From Pontibacter cellulosilyticus (GTDB taxonomy: Bacteria > Bacteroidota > Bacteroidia > Cytophagales > Hymenobacteraceae), in contig NZ_JACRVF010000001.1 of the NCBI RefSeq assembly GCF_014306105.1, positions 1,070,413 to 1,134,412 of the forward strand: a DNA stretch of 64,000 nt. The letters are read 5' to 3'. The position numbers and the translations under genes are program-made. Positions within the stretch are counted from its first letter, which is position 1; each line of letters begins with the position of its first letter. The notes beneath the pieces are model-generated. The model did no database searches and was not told the DNA's origin. It saw nothing but the letters and a program-made list of their open reading frames with translations. Positions 35,583 through 44,384 of this stretch are shown here, piece by piece.

Positions 35583-35615
35583 ATTGGCAATTACTATAAA
35601 TCTCCCTTACCTTTG
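35583..35615 (+). promoter_or_regulatory. Promoter abutting the guaA start codon
   Basis: ATTG (35583-35586), 21 bases, then a perfect TACCTTTG (35608-35615). The guaA ATG begins at 35619, so by the known geometry transcription would start at or beside the start codon. Confidence 0.6.
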
Positions 35616-35618
35616 CGC

Positions 35619-37148
35619 ATGCCAGAAAAAATTCTCATCCTCGACTTTGGCTCCCAATACACCCAGCTTATTGCTAGAAGGGTGCGCGAGCTAAACGTAT
35701 ATTGCGAAATATACCCCTACAACAATGTACCAGCCCTCACAGAAGATGTAAAAGGTGTTATCTTCTCAGGTAGCCCTTGCTCGGTTCGTGATCAGGAGCA
35801 TCCTACTGTTGATTTAAACAAATATCTTGGCAATACACCTGTGCTTGGTGTATGCTATGGTGCCCAGCTAATGGCACAGGAGCTAGGCGGGGAAGTAACC
35901 CCATCAACTATCCGGGAATATGGCCGTGCCCGAATCAGCGAACTACATAACCATGACAGGCTTCTGAAAGAACTAACACTAGGCTCTGTTGTTTGGATGT
36001 CGCATGGCGATACTATTAAAGAGATACCTGACAACATTGAGGTAATTGCCAGCACGGAAAGTGTACGCGTTGCTGCATATAAGCTGCGCGACCAGGAAAC
36101 ATACGGCATTCAGTTCCACCCGGAAGTAACACACTCTGAAGAAGGCAAGACCCTGCTGCGTAACTTCGTGGTACACATCTGCGGCTGCCAGCAAGACTGG
36201 ACTTCTGAGCAATTTATTGATGCCACTGTAGCCGACTTGCAACAGCAATTAGGAGACGACAAAGTAGTACTAGGCTTATCAGGTGGTGTAGACTCCAGTG
36301 TGGCCGCCATGCTGATACACCAGGCCATTGGCAAGAACCTGTACTGCATTTTTGTAGACAACGGCCTGCTGCGCAAGAACGAGTTTGAGCAAGTGCTGGA
36401 TTCTTACAAGCATATGGGCTTGAACGTGAAAGGAGTTGACGCTAAGGACAAGTTTTATACTGCGCTGGCAGGTATATCAGATCCGGAGCAGAAGCGAAAG
36501 GCCATCGGAAGAGTATTTATTGAGGTATTTGATGAGGAATCTCACAAAATAGAGGATGTGAAGTGGCTGGCACAAGGCACCATCTACCCCGATGTAATTG
36601 AGTCTATGAGCGTGAAAGGGCCATCAGCTACAATTAAATCGCACCATAACGTTGGCGGATTGCCAGACTTCATGAAGCTGAAGGTTGTAGAACCGCTGAA
36701 AACACTGTTTAAAGATGAAGTTCGTTTAGTAGGTAGAGCGCTTAAGATTGACGATGCTATACTTGGCCGTCATCCTTTCCCAGGCCCTGGACTTGCCATT
36801 CGTATACTTGGCGAGGTTACTCCAGAGAAGGTAAACATCTTGCAGCAGGTAGATCATATCTTCATCAACAACATGAAAAAAGATAAGCTGTACGATGAAG
36901 TATGGCAAGCAGGCGCTATACTTACACCACTACAGTCGGTGGGTGTGATGGGTGACGAGCGTACCTATGAGAACGTGGTAGCCCTACGTGCCGTGACAAG
37001 TATAGACGGTATGACAGCGGACTGGAGCCGACTGCCGTATGAATTCCTGGCAGATGTATCGAACGAGATAATCAACAAAGTGAAAGGCGTAAACCGCGTG
37101 GTATACGACATCAGCTCCAAACCACCGGCAACTATAGAGTGGGAATAG
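35619..37148 (+). CDS. guaA: GMP synthase (glutamine-hydrolysing)
   Basis: 509 residues from the ATG at 35619 ([16 protein letters not shown]); the open frame extends upstream to 35367 but only through repeat DNA. The N-terminal glutamine amidotransferase has [10 protein letters not shown] (catalytic Cys near residue 78) and FHPEVTHS (His, Glu). The ATP pyrophosphatase P-loop is [10 protein letters not shown] near residue 222. The C-terminal dimerisation domain ends [10 protein letters not shown]. It converts XMP to GMP. Its promoter touches the start codon. A hairpin terminator follows after about 24 bases. Confidence 0.96.
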   Translation: MPEKILILDFGSQYTQLIARRVRELNVYCEIYPYNNVPALTEDVKGVIFSGSPCSVRDQEHPTVDLNKYLGNTPVLGVCYGAQLMAQELGGEVTPSTIREYGRARISELHNHDRLLKELTLGSVVWMSHGDTIKEIPDNIEVIASTESVRVAAYKLRDQETYGIQFHPEVTHSEEGKTLLRNFVVHICGCQQDWTSEQFIDATVADLQQQLGDDKVVLGLSGGVDSSVAAMLIHQAIGKNLYCIFVDNGLLRKNEFEQVLDSYKHMGLNVKGVDAKDKFYTALAGISDPEQKRKAIGRVFIEVFDEESHKIEDVKWLAQGTIYPDVIESMSVKGPSATIKSHHNVGGLPDFMKLKVVEPLKTLFKDEVRLVGRALKIDDAILGRHPFPGPGLAIRILGEVTPEKVNILQQVDHIFINNMKKDKLYDEVWQAGAILTPLQSVGVMGDERTYENVVALRAVTSIDGMTADWSRLPYEFLADVSNEIINKVKGVNRVVYDISSKPPATIEWE

Positions 37149-37172
37149 TTTTCTAAACCAAAGTATATGACA

Positions 37173-37217
37173 CAAGACACAGGACTTTCGTACTTTTGCT
37201 GAAAGTTTTGTGTCTTG
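37173..37217 (+). terminator. Imperfect hairpin after guaA, with a GACACAAGACACAGG arm
   Basis: Arms 37173-37189 and 37201-37217 match at 15 of 17 positions with an 11-nt loop. The outer arm is part of the dispersed GACACAAGACACAGG repeat also seen upstream of pseC. Confidence 0.6.
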
Positions 37218-37247
37218 CGTTTTATAGGCATTTAAGAATAAAACATA

Positions 37248-38945
37248 ATGGGAAACTTCAGAAAAATAATAGCGTGCTTCTTGTTTTCGGGAATAGTAAG
37301 TGTGCAGGCATTCGCCCAGACACAAGATCCGGCTACCACCTACAACAACGGAAAGGTACTGCTGCAGCAACAAAAGTATGACCTGGCAATGGCGGAATTG
37401 CAACCCATAACAGCGGGTACATCTGCCTACGCACCTGAAGCTTCCTATTTTTATGCACTAGCTGCTCTTAAGTCCAAAAAGCTGCAACAGTCTTATGACA
37501 TGCTGCTCCAGCTGCAGAATCAGCACCCAAACTGGAACGGTATGAACGATGCCGATTACCTGTTGGCTAACGTGCTGTTTGAGCAGGGTGATTATCAGCG
37601 TGCGTTAAGCAAACTGCAGGAGTTACAGGGCACGCCGCTTGCCTCCGACGCAGAAGGCCTGAAACGCTATTACCTGAGCAAATTAAATGATAGGGCTGCC
37701 TTTGAACAACTGCTGCAGCGTTACTCCAACGATAAAGTTGTTGCGCAGGTGTATGCCGACAAACTGATTGGAGGCTGGTACCGCCCACAGGATAAGCAGA
37801 CACTGGAAAACATAGTGTCACGCCATAACCTGGACCGCAGCCGCTACTTAAGCAAAGATGTACTGCGCAACCAAGGCTTCGATGTAGCCTTACTCCTCCC
37901 CTTTCAGCTGAACCAGGATTACCAGCAGACTGCACGCACAAACAAGTTTGTTACAGACTTATATGCCGGTATGAAACTAGCCCAGGACTCGCTGCAAAAA
38001 CAGGGAATCAACATAAACCTGTACAACTACGACACCAGCGCCGATACCATGAGCGTAAAACGAGTGCTGGACCTGCAGGAGTTGCAGCAAATGGACCTTG
38101 TTATTGGCCCTATATATAAATCGACAGCTAAAATGGCGGCACGTTTTGCTGCACAGAACAATATAAATGTTATAAACCCGCTTTCACAGGACCTGGAGAT
38201 GGTGCGTGGCAATACAAATGCTTTCCTGTTCGAATCGTCGGTGGCGACGCAGGCAAGGCAGGCAGCAACCTACGCATACCAAAATTTCTCCCCTAAAACA
38301 GCAGCCATACTTTTCGAGAGTGCTAAAGAAGACACCACCTTTGCATATTATTACAGACAGCAGTTCATAAAGCTGGGGGGCAAGGTAAGAACGTACCGCA
38401 AAGTAAACTCTACCCAGACAACAGCAACCGCTGCCCTGTTTAACGGACTCAATCTGCAGGATCTTGGCCATATTGCTGTGTTCTCTGATAAGATGACGGC
38501 TGCGGTAAATGCTACCAGTGTTGTGCAGAGCAAGGCTCCTAAGCTTCCAATTGTAACCTATGATAAATGGCTTGACATTGGACAAATCACACTTCGCCAG
38601 TTAGACAACCTGGAAGTATACTTTATCAGCCCTAAATACCTGAACAAGCAAACACCTGCCAACGACTGGTTCCGAAAAAAATATGTAAACAGGTATAACA
38701 TGTCGCCTACTGTTTATGCCTATGCCGGTTTCGAGATGATGTATTACTTCGGACAGCTGCTTCAGAGTTACGGACCGCAGTTTAATCAGCAATTACAAAG
38801 CACAAGTATAAAACCTGGGGTATTCTATTCTGGTTTAGGTTACACAGACCCGGGTGCCCGAAATGAAGTGCGCCAGGACAATCAGTACGTGCCCATAACT
38901 AAACTGGAAAACCTGGAACTGACGGTAGTAAACCCAGTATTTTAA
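37248..38945 (+). CDS. Secreted TPR plus ABC-type substrate-binding-like protein (LppC-like)
   Basis: 565 residues. The signal peptide of about 23 residues ends in AFAQTQ. Residues about 30-165 look like TPR repeats ([35 protein letters not shown]). Residues about 205-560 form a type 1 periplasmic-binding fold ([40 protein letters not shown]). This arrangement resembles LppC/LpoA, the outer-membrane activators of penicillin-binding proteins, though homology is distant. It sits 28 bases before hemL, so the two may share a transcript without a functional link. Confidence 0.75.
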   Translation: MGNFRKIIACFLFSGIVSVQAFAQTQDPATTYNNGKVLLQQQKYDLAMAELQPITAGTSAYAPEASYFYALAALKSKKLQQSYDMLLQLQNQHPNWNGMNDADYLLANVLFEQGDYQRALSKLQELQGTPLASDAEGLKRYYLSKLNDRAAFEQLLQRYSNDKVVAQVYADKLIGGWYRPQDKQTLENIVSRHNLDRSRYLSKDVLRNQGFDVALLLPFQLNQDYQQTARTNKFVTDLYAGMKLAQDSLQKQGININLYNYDTSADTMSVKRVLDLQELQQMDLVIGPIYKSTAKMAARFAAQNNINVINPLSQDLEMVRGNTNAFLFESSVATQARQAATYAYQNFSPKTAAILFESAKEDTTFAYYYRQQFIKLGGKVRTYRKVNSTQTTATAALFNGLNLQDLGHIAVFSDKMTAAVNATSVVQSKAPKLPIVTYDKWLDIGQITLRQLDNLEVYFISPKYLNKQTPANDWFRKKYVNRYNMSPTVYAYAGFEMMYYFGQLLQSYGPQFNQQLQSTSIKPGVFYSGLGYTDPGARNEVRQDNQYVPITKLENLELTVVNPVF

Positions 38946-38973
38946 CAAGAATATTAAAAGACCTGATACCTAT

Positions 38974-40266
38974 ATGATACAAGCACCAATCAGCAACGAA
39001 CTCTTTTTACGTGCCCAGGACAGTATACCAGGAGGCGTAAACTCTCCTGTTCGTGCATTTAAAGCCGTAGGAGGAAATCCTCGTTTTATGGTTTCGGCAA
39101 AAGGAGCCTATATGTTTGATGAAGACGGTAACCGTTACATTGACTTTATTAACTCTTGGGGACCAATGATTCTTGGCCATGCCTCAGAGGTAGTGCAGGA
39201 GGCAGTTCAGAAGGCAATTCCCAGTTCGCTTTCTTTTGGCGCCCCAACACGCAAAGAAATTGAGATCGCAGAGCTGATCATCAGTATGGTGCCAAGTATA
39301 GAAAAGGTACGCATGGTAAACTCCGGTACAGAAGCGACCATGTCGGCTATACGTGTGGCCCGAGGCTACACAGGCCGCGACAAAATCATAAAGTTTGAAG
39401 GCTGCTACCATGGCCACGGCGATTCATTTCTGATATCGGCTGGTAGTGGTGCCATTACATTGGGGGTGCCGGACAGCCCAGGTGTAACAAAAGGTACTGC
39501 CAACGACACACTTACAGCGCCTTATAATAACTTAGACGCTGTGAAAACGCTGGTAGAAGCAAATAAAGGCCAGATAGCTGCTATCATTCTGGAACCAGTG
39601 GCTGGTAATATGGGCTTAGTGACTCCTGCAGAAGGTTTCCTGCAAGGCTTGCGTGATCTGTGTGACCAAGAAGGCATTGTGCTGATTTTTGACGAGGTAA
39701 TGACTGGCTTCCGTTTGGCGCCAGGCGGTGCGCAGGAGCTTTACGGCGTTACACCAGACATGAGCACGCTTGGTAAAATTATTGGTGGAGGTATGCCAGT
39801 AGGTGCGTATGGCGGCAAGAAAGAGATCATGGACTATGTAGCTCCGGCGGGTCCTGTTTACCAGGCTGGCACGCTTTCGGGCAACCCAATTGCTATGGCA
39901 GCGGGTATGGCTATGCTTACCTATCTTAAAGAGCACCCGGAAGTATACACGCAGCTAAATAATACCACAGACAGGCTTGTAACAGGTATGCAGCAGAACA
40001 TGCAGCAGCTAGGCGTAAATTACACGCTGAATCGTGTTGGCTCTATGTTCAGCATTTTCTTTACTGATAATCCTGTTACAGATTTCGAGAGTGCGAAAAC
40101 CTCAGACACTGCTCTGTTTGGCCGTTACTTTAATGCTATGCTGCAAAAAGGTGTTTACTTAGCACCTTCTCAGTACGAGGCCCTGTTTGTGTCTACAGCC
40201 ATTACAGAAGGTATTGCCGATGAGTACATTAAAGCCAACCTGGAATCATTAAAAGAGGCACTTTAA
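38974..40266 (+). CDS. hemL: Glutamate-1-semialdehyde 2,1-aminomutase
   Basis: 430 residues. The start [28 protein letters not shown] and the [23 protein letters not shown] segment (near residue 110) are HemL signatures. The PLP lysine lies in [18 protein letters not shown] (near residue 265). It converts glutamate-1-semialdehyde to 5-aminolevulinate, the C5 route to tetrapyrroles. Ornithine-type class III aminotransferases lack these features. Confidence 0.95.
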   Translation: MIQAPISNELFLRAQDSIPGGVNSPVRAFKAVGGNPRFMVSAKGAYMFDEDGNRYIDFINSWGPMILGHASEVVQEAVQKAIPSSLSFGAPTRKEIEIAELIISMVPSIEKVRMVNSGTEATMSAIRVARGYTGRDKIIKFEGCYHGHGDSFLISAGSGAITLGVPDSPGVTKGTANDTLTAPYNNLDAVKTLVEANKGQIAAIILEPVAGNMGLVTPAEGFLQGLRDLCDQEGIVLIFDEVMTGFRLAPGGAQELYGVTPDMSTLGKIIGGGMPVGAYGGKKEIMDYVAPAGPVYQAGTLSGNPIAMAAGMAMLTYLKEHPEVYTQLNNTTDRLVTGMQQNMQQLGVNYTLNRVGSMFSIFFTDNPVTDFESAKTSDTALFGRYFNAMLQKGVYLAPSQYEALFVSTAITEGIADEYIKANLESLKEAL

Positions 40267-40359
40267 ACCATCCTTTAAATTATCTATTAAATCAGTTCGA
40301 TCAGCTTAAATCTGTGGCCTGATTTAATTACTTTTACCTAGTAGTATATACTTACCCTT

Positions 40360-40896
40360 ATGATATTAACTGACAAGCAGATTTTAGAGGAGATGGAGAA
40401 TGGCAACATCCTGGTGGAGCCTTTTAACCGCGCCTGCCTGGGCACTAACTCCTACGACGTGCATTTAGGCCGCTACCTTGCTACTTATAAAGATGAGGTG
40501 CTAGATGCGCGCAAGCACAACGAGATCGAAACATTTGAGATTCCAGAAGAAGGATATGTGTTGCAACCGGGCCATTTATACTTAGGCGTTACGTTGGAGT
40601 ATACCGAAACTCATGCGCATGTACCATTCCTGGAAGGTAAATCAAGTGTGGGGCGTTTAGGTATTGATATACATGCCACAGCAGGCAAAGGCGATGTAGG
40701 TTTCTGCAATACCTGGACGCTGGAGATATCTGTTTCGCAGCCTGTGCGTATTTACTATGGAATGCCTATTGGTCAGCTAATTTATTTTGAGGTAAAAGGC
40801 GGCATAGAGAACTATTATAACAAGAAAAAGAACGCTAAATATAACAATCGCACCATCACTCCGGTAGAATCCATGATGTGGATGAATGAGTGGTAA
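40360..40896 (+). CDS. dcd: dCTP deaminase
   Basis: 178 residues. NGNILVEPF near the start and EGKSSVGRLGIDIHATAGKGDVGF (about 90-112) are the nucleotide-binding and catalytic segments, including the conserved Arg and Glu positions of the trimeric dUTPase fold. It makes dUTP from dCTP for thymidylate synthesis. A monofunctional enzyme is the more likely of the two known types. It ends 20 bases before a strong terminator. Confidence 0.93.
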   Translation: MILTDKQILEEMENGNILVEPFNRACLGTNSYDVHLGRYLATYKDEVLDARKHNEIETFEIPEEGYVLQPGHLYLGVTLEYTETHAHVPFLEGKSSVGRLGIDIHATAGKGDVGFCNTWTLEISVSQPVRIYYGMPIGQLIYFEVKGGIENYYNKKKNAKYNNRTITPVESMMWMNEW

Positions 40897-40916
40897 ACTG
40901 CATTGATTTTTCTCAA

Positions 40917-40952
40917 AAAAAGGCTGATTTATTCATGTAAATCAGCCTTTTT
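40917..40952 (+). terminator. Intrinsic terminator after dcd
   Basis: A 15-bp perfect stem (40917-40931 with 40938-40952) and a 6-nt loop end in a T run. Confidence 0.85.
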
Positions 40953-41076
40953 GGCATAGTATGTGCACTATATAAGACGTAAATAAATTACAGCAAAACA
41001 GGAATTTTTTAGAAAACCTTCACGTTGTAATAGAGAACAGGAAAACAAAAGTATAAACTATAGAAAGGAAAAAATT

Positions 41077-41559
41077 ATGAAAAAGCTACTGGCAATGGTA
41101 TGTATGGTTTTAGGATGCGCGGGCGCAGTAAACGCAAGCGGAGGCACAAAAACCACTACTAAGAAAACAAACAAACTTGATAAGAGAACAATGGTTGTGG
41201 CTGAAAAAAGAGCCAATCATCTTTCTGATAAAATGATTGTTGATCTTGGTCTTAACAACTACCAGTCTCGAAAGATCAGGGAAATAAATAATGATGTTGT
41301 AGCTCAGAAAATGGCTGTAGAGGCCGAGTTTGCTGGCAACCAAGCAATCATAGATCAGAAGTGCAAAGAGATCTGCAGTGTTAGAGATGTTAAGTTAGAA
41401 AGCATTTTAAGCACAAGACAGTATAACGAGTACTTCGGCGACCGTAAGGTATACAACCAGACAGAAAAAGAATTTATGGCTAGCTTATATCAGCCTGCTG
41501 GTAACCAAACAGCATCATCTGATGTAGCAGCTCCAGCCAATTCTGTTAGTCTTAACTAA
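41077..41559 (+). CDS. Small secreted helical protein, unrecognised family
   Basis: 160 residues. A signal peptide of about 20 residues ends near VNASGG. The mature part is basic and starts with a Lys/Thr-rich spacer, then shows LSDKMIVDLGLNNYQSRKIREINNDVVAQKM and ILSTRQYNEYFGDRK. This layout, with an LGL-x-x-x-Q segment followed by a helix pair, recalls the Spy/CpxP-like or DUF4890-type periplasmic helical proteins of Bacteroidota. No defining motif is present, so the family is uncertain. It ends just before a terminator. Confidence 0.6.
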   Translation: MKKLLAMVCMVLGCAGAVNASGGTKTTTKKTNKLDKRTMVVAEKRANHLSDKMIVDLGLNNYQSRKIREINNDVVAQKMAVEAEFAGNQAIIDQKCKEICSVRDVKLESILSTRQYNEYFGDRKVYNQTEKEFMASLYQPAGNQTASSDVAAPANSVSLN

Positions 41560-41582
41560 TACCATAGCCAGTTAAGCTTAAT

Positions 41583-41622
41583 AAAAAGAAAAGAGCCCTA
41601 CTTCTGGGGCTCTTTTCTTTTT
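41583..41622. terminator. Bidirectional terminator between the small secreted protein and gldC
   Basis: A perfect 16-bp stem (41583-41598 with 41607-41622) has an 8-nt loop and A and T tracts on its two sides. It serves both convergent genes. Confidence 0.85.
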
Positions 41623-41636
41623 AAGGAGTATACTTA

Positions 41637-41978
41637 CTAAGAATTTTCTTTTTTCTGCTGTTCGTCTATGTGCTTCATCAGATCCTCGCAAAGGGCACGC
41701 ATTTTCTGAGCCATCACATTATCGCTTGTAGCTGTGGCAATACTCTGAGCCATAGCACCGATCGTATCCACATAGAAATACTTCATCTCATCAACAGGCA
41801 TGTCTTTCGTCCAAAGGTCGATTTTCATGGTGCCAGCTTCGTCGCGATCCCATAACGAAATGTTTATGGCTTTGGCAAAGTGTATCTTCTCTCCTGCGTC
41901 TGTGGCTCTCCAGCTGATGGCCTCCGGAATACGGTTATCGTCCAAGGCTATGCTAAAGAATATCTCTGATTTTTTCAT
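41637..41978 (-). CDS. gldC: Gliding motility protein GldC
   Basis: 113 residues, the usual length of GldC. The start KKSEIFFSIALDDNRIPEAISWRATDAG and the middle LWTKDMPVDEMKYFYVDTIGAMAQSI match the GldC pattern. GldC supports gliding in Flavobacterium johnsoniae; it is usually beside gldB, which is not seen here. The gene stands apart from gldA, gldF and gldG by about 2.5 kb. A perfect TAACTTTG box lies on the minus strand at 42050-42043. Confidence 0.88.
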   Translation of the reverse strand: MKKSEIFFSIALDDNRIPEAISWRATDAGEKIHFAKAINISLWDRDEAGTMKIDLWTKDMPVDEMKYFYVDTIGAMAQSIATATSDNVMAQKMRALCEDLMKHIDEQQKKENS

Positions 41979-42042
41979 TTTCTCGGTTTTTAAACTTTAT
42001 CCTATATATATCACGTACTATGCTTGAAAATATATAGAAGTA

Positions 42043-42050
42043 CAAAGTTA
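42043..42050 (-). promoter_or_regulatory. Putative -7 box of gldC
   Basis: A perfect minus-strand TAACTTTG at 42050-42043, about 60 bases upstream of the gldC ATG. No good -33 box was found. Confidence 0.3.
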
Positions 42051-42054
42051 CGCG

Positions 42055-43095
42055 ATGCGCTACGGAATAAAAACACTATTACTCTTTTTTACCCTTAGCA
42101 CCCTGATAGGGTGTTCCAGAGTTATTGCTCCCTCCTCCAAAGGTAAACTGCACACTATAGCATTTTACAACACACAGAACCTATTCGATACCATTGACGA
42201 TCCCAACAAGGACGATGATGCGTTTACACCAAAAGGTGGCATGAAATGGGATCAGCAAAAGTATAATCGTAAAATACAGAAACTGGCAAGTGCCATTGCC
42301 CCCATTGGCGGCGGCAACGGGCCAACCATAATAGGATTAACAGAGGTGGAGAACGCGCTGGTGTTGCAGGACCTGATTCAAACTCCTGAATTAAAGAAAA
42401 TGAAGTATGAGTACATTCATTTTGAGATGGACGACCCACAAGGACTGGACCTGGCTATACTTTATAAACCTAGTGCCTTTAAAGTTGAAACAAAGCGAAG
42501 TATAAAGATTGATTACCCCGGCAACTTCTCTTCTAAAGATATACTTCAGGTAAACGGAAAGCTTCAGGGGCAGCCTCTAACTATTTTTGTAAACCACTGG
42601 CCAGCCCGGGCAAATACCCGCCGCGGACGGCAAGACGATAGCCGACTGCGCACTGCAGCTACCACACTACGAAAAGAAATAAATGCTATTCAGGCCTCCA
42701 ACCCAGATGCAAACATTGTCGCTATAGGAGATTTTGATGCAGAGCCCCGCACAACTGTGATGGAGCAAACGTTAAAAGCAACCGGCAGGCCCAACCCATA
42801 CTACAAAGAAGAGCTCTTTAACACCTTTTACATGCATTATGTAAATGGCCTTGGCAGCTACCACAGCCGCGGAGATTTTAAGATGCTGGATCAGGTACTA
42901 ATTTCCAAATCGCTGATCAGTGGCAACGGATTGGAGTTTGTTAGAGGTTCTGCAAAGATTCACGATCCGCAAGAGCTGAAGTTTTTGTATGGCAAGTATA
43001 AAGGTACACCACTCCCAACTTTCTCGGGTAACACATACTTTGGAGGCCCAAGCGATCACTTCCCGGTATTCATCCAGCTTAGGAAAAAGAAATAG
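42055..43095 (+). CDS. Endonuclease/exonuclease/phosphatase family lipoprotein
   Basis: 346 residues. The signal peptide ends in the lipobox LIGC with Cys20. The EEP fold has AFYNTQNLFDTIDDPNKDDD (first metal Glu/Asn region), GLTEVENALVL (catalytic Glu), VNHWPARA, IGDFDAEP (Asp-Asn replaced by Asp-Phe-Asp) and GPSDHFPVF (catalytic Asp-His). These are the order and spacing of the superfamily. A nuclease or phosphodiesterase acting outside the cell is likely. It is followed by a strong palindromic terminator. Confidence 0.85.
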   Translation: MRYGIKTLLLFFTLSTLIGCSRVIAPSSKGKLHTIAFYNTQNLFDTIDDPNKDDDAFTPKGGMKWDQQKYNRKIQKLASAIAPIGGGNGPTIIGLTEVENALVLQDLIQTPELKKMKYEYIHFEMDDPQGLDLAILYKPSAFKVETKRSIKIDYPGNFSSKDILQVNGKLQGQPLTIFVNHWPARANTRRGRQDDSRLRTAATTLRKEINAIQASNPDANIVAIGDFDAEPRTTVMEQTLKATGRPNPYYKEELFNTFYMHYVNGLGSYHSRGDFKMLDQVLISKSLISGNGLEFVRGSAKIHDPQELKFLYGKYKGTPLPTFSGNTYFGGPSDHFPVFIQLRKKK

Positions 43096-43098
43096 CTT

Positions 43099-43142
43099 TA
43101 AAACAGAAAAGGTGAGCCTGCAGGCTCACCTTTTCTGTTTTA
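43099..43142. terminator. 44-bp perfect palindrome, terminator between convergent genes
   Basis: Arms 43099-43120 and 43121-43142 are exact complements with no spacer, so the real hairpin has a short loop of a few central bases. It sits between the EEP lipoprotein gene and dnaN. Confidence 0.8.
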
Positions 43143-43155
43143 TGATTTATACTTG

Positions 43156-44280
43156 TTAAACGTAGTTATTAAGCATAACTGGCATTACCAGCATCAGTAC
43201 GCTCTCGTTTTCTTCGTTTACAATTGGCATCAATAAACCTGCACGGTTAGGAGTAGACAGCTCGAACGTGATCTCATCAGAGTCAATGTTGTTAAGCATT
43301 TCCATCAGGAACTTAGCATTGAAGCCAATCTCCATGTCCTCTCCTTCGTACTGGCACGTTAAACGCTCGTTCGCCTCGTTAGAGAAATCCAGGTCTTCCG
43401 CAGACACCTGCATCTCAGAGCCGTTAAGTTTCAAGCGGATCTGGTGTGTGGTTTTGTTCGAGTAAATAGAAATACGTTTTACAGAGCTTAACAGGTCCTG
43501 GCGGTCAATTACCAGTTTGTTAGGGTTCTGCACCGGAATCACATTTTCATAATCAGGGTAACGCTCATCGATCAAACGGCAGATCATGCGGATGTTATCG
43601 AAGCTGAAGAAGGCGTTAGACTGGTTAAACTCAACTCTAACAGCAGTAGCTTCAGATGGCAACGTCGATTTTAACAGCATGAAAGCTTTACGCGGGATGA
43701 TCAGCGAAGCCTCCTGGTTTGTAGGGATATCGGTACGGCGATAGCGCAGCAAACGGTGACCGTCTGTGGCTACGAACGTAACGTTATCGTTGCGCAGCTG
43801 CACAAAGATACCCGTCATGGCTGGGCGAAGCTCATCGTTGCTAACTGCAAAGATGGTTTTATTGATCGCTCTTGCTAAAACGTTTGATGGTATTTCAATA
43901 GCGTTAGCACCCTGCACTACCGGCACACGCGGGAAATCCGTAGCGTTTTCACCAGACAGTTTGTAACGTCCGTTAGAAGAGCTGATCTCTATTGTGTATG
44001 TCTCCTCATCAATAGTGAAAGTAACAGGCTGATCCGGGAGGTTCTTAAGCGTTTCCAACAAGATCTTGGCAGGAGCGGCTATACGGCCATTCTCTTTCGC
44101 CTCTACCGGCAGCTGCGTAATCATGGATGTCTCCAGATCGCTCGCTGTGATGGTTAGCGTGCTGTTGTTGATCTCGAATAGGAAATTCTCCAGAATTGGC
44201 ACCACAGGGTTATTGGTTACCACACCGTTTATACTTGATAACTGCTTCAGGAGAGCAGAAGAAGAGACGATAAATTTCAT
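43156..44280 (-). CDS. dnaN: DNA polymerase III beta subunit (sliding clamp)
   Basis: 374 residues in three clamp-like domains. The start MKFIVSSSALLKQLSSINGVV and the FTIDEETYTIEISSSNGRYKLSGENATDFP segment are typical. The C-terminus ends LVMPVMLN, a variant of the usual peptide-binding pocket region. It forms a dimeric ring holding polymerase on DNA. A perfect TAACTTTG box lies 25 bases upstream of its ATG. No dnaA or recF is nearby, so there is no sign of an origin here. Confidence 0.95.
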   Translation of the reverse strand: MKFIVSSSALLKQLSSINGVVTNNPVVPILENFLFEINNSTLTITASDLETSMITQLPVEAKENGRIAAPAKILLETLKNLPDQPVTFTIDEETYTIEISSSNGRYKLSGENATDFPRVPVVQGANAIEIPSNVLARAINKTIFAVSNDELRPAMTGIFVQLRNDNVTFVATDGHRLLRYRRTDIPTNQEASLIIPRKAFMLLKSTLPSEATAVRVEFNQSNAFFSFDNIRMICRLIDERYPDYENVIPVQNPNKLVIDRQDLLSSVKRISIYSNKTTHQIRLKLNGSEMQVSAEDLDFSNEANERLTCQYEGEDMEIGFNAKFLMEMLNNIDSDEITFELSTPNRAGLLMPIVNEENESVLMLVMPVMLNNYV

Positions 44281-44305
44281 TATGCTATCTATAATGTTAT
44301 TTGAA

Positions 44306-44313
44306 CAAAGTTA
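44306..44313 (-). promoter_or_regulatory. Putative -7 box of dnaN
   Basis: A perfect TAACTTTG on the minus strand (44313-44306), 25 bases before the ATG. No matching -33 box is present. Confidence 0.4.
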
Positions 44314-44384
44314 TAAATAAATCGCATTTATGCCACCACCTAATATAGCATATAGGCACTATTTTATGCGAAAAAGTATAAAAA

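Larger units (their letters stand above)
34760..35590. other. Gene-free intergenic stretch rich in palindromes
   Basis: No convincing protein gene was found in this 0.8-kb gap between the SRP RNA promoter and guaA. It holds three separate repeat-like structures, listed on their own. Open frames here, including the N-terminal extension of the guaA frame, look like translated repeat DNA. Confidence 0.7.

Noticed and set aside
35367..35618. 84-codon N-terminal extension of the guaA frame
   Set aside because: It passes through repeat-like DNA and GuaA homologues start at [16 protein letters not shown]; the promoter box also lies within it.
43156..44280. Replication origin near dnaN
   Set aside because: No dnaA, recF or DnaA-box cluster nearby.
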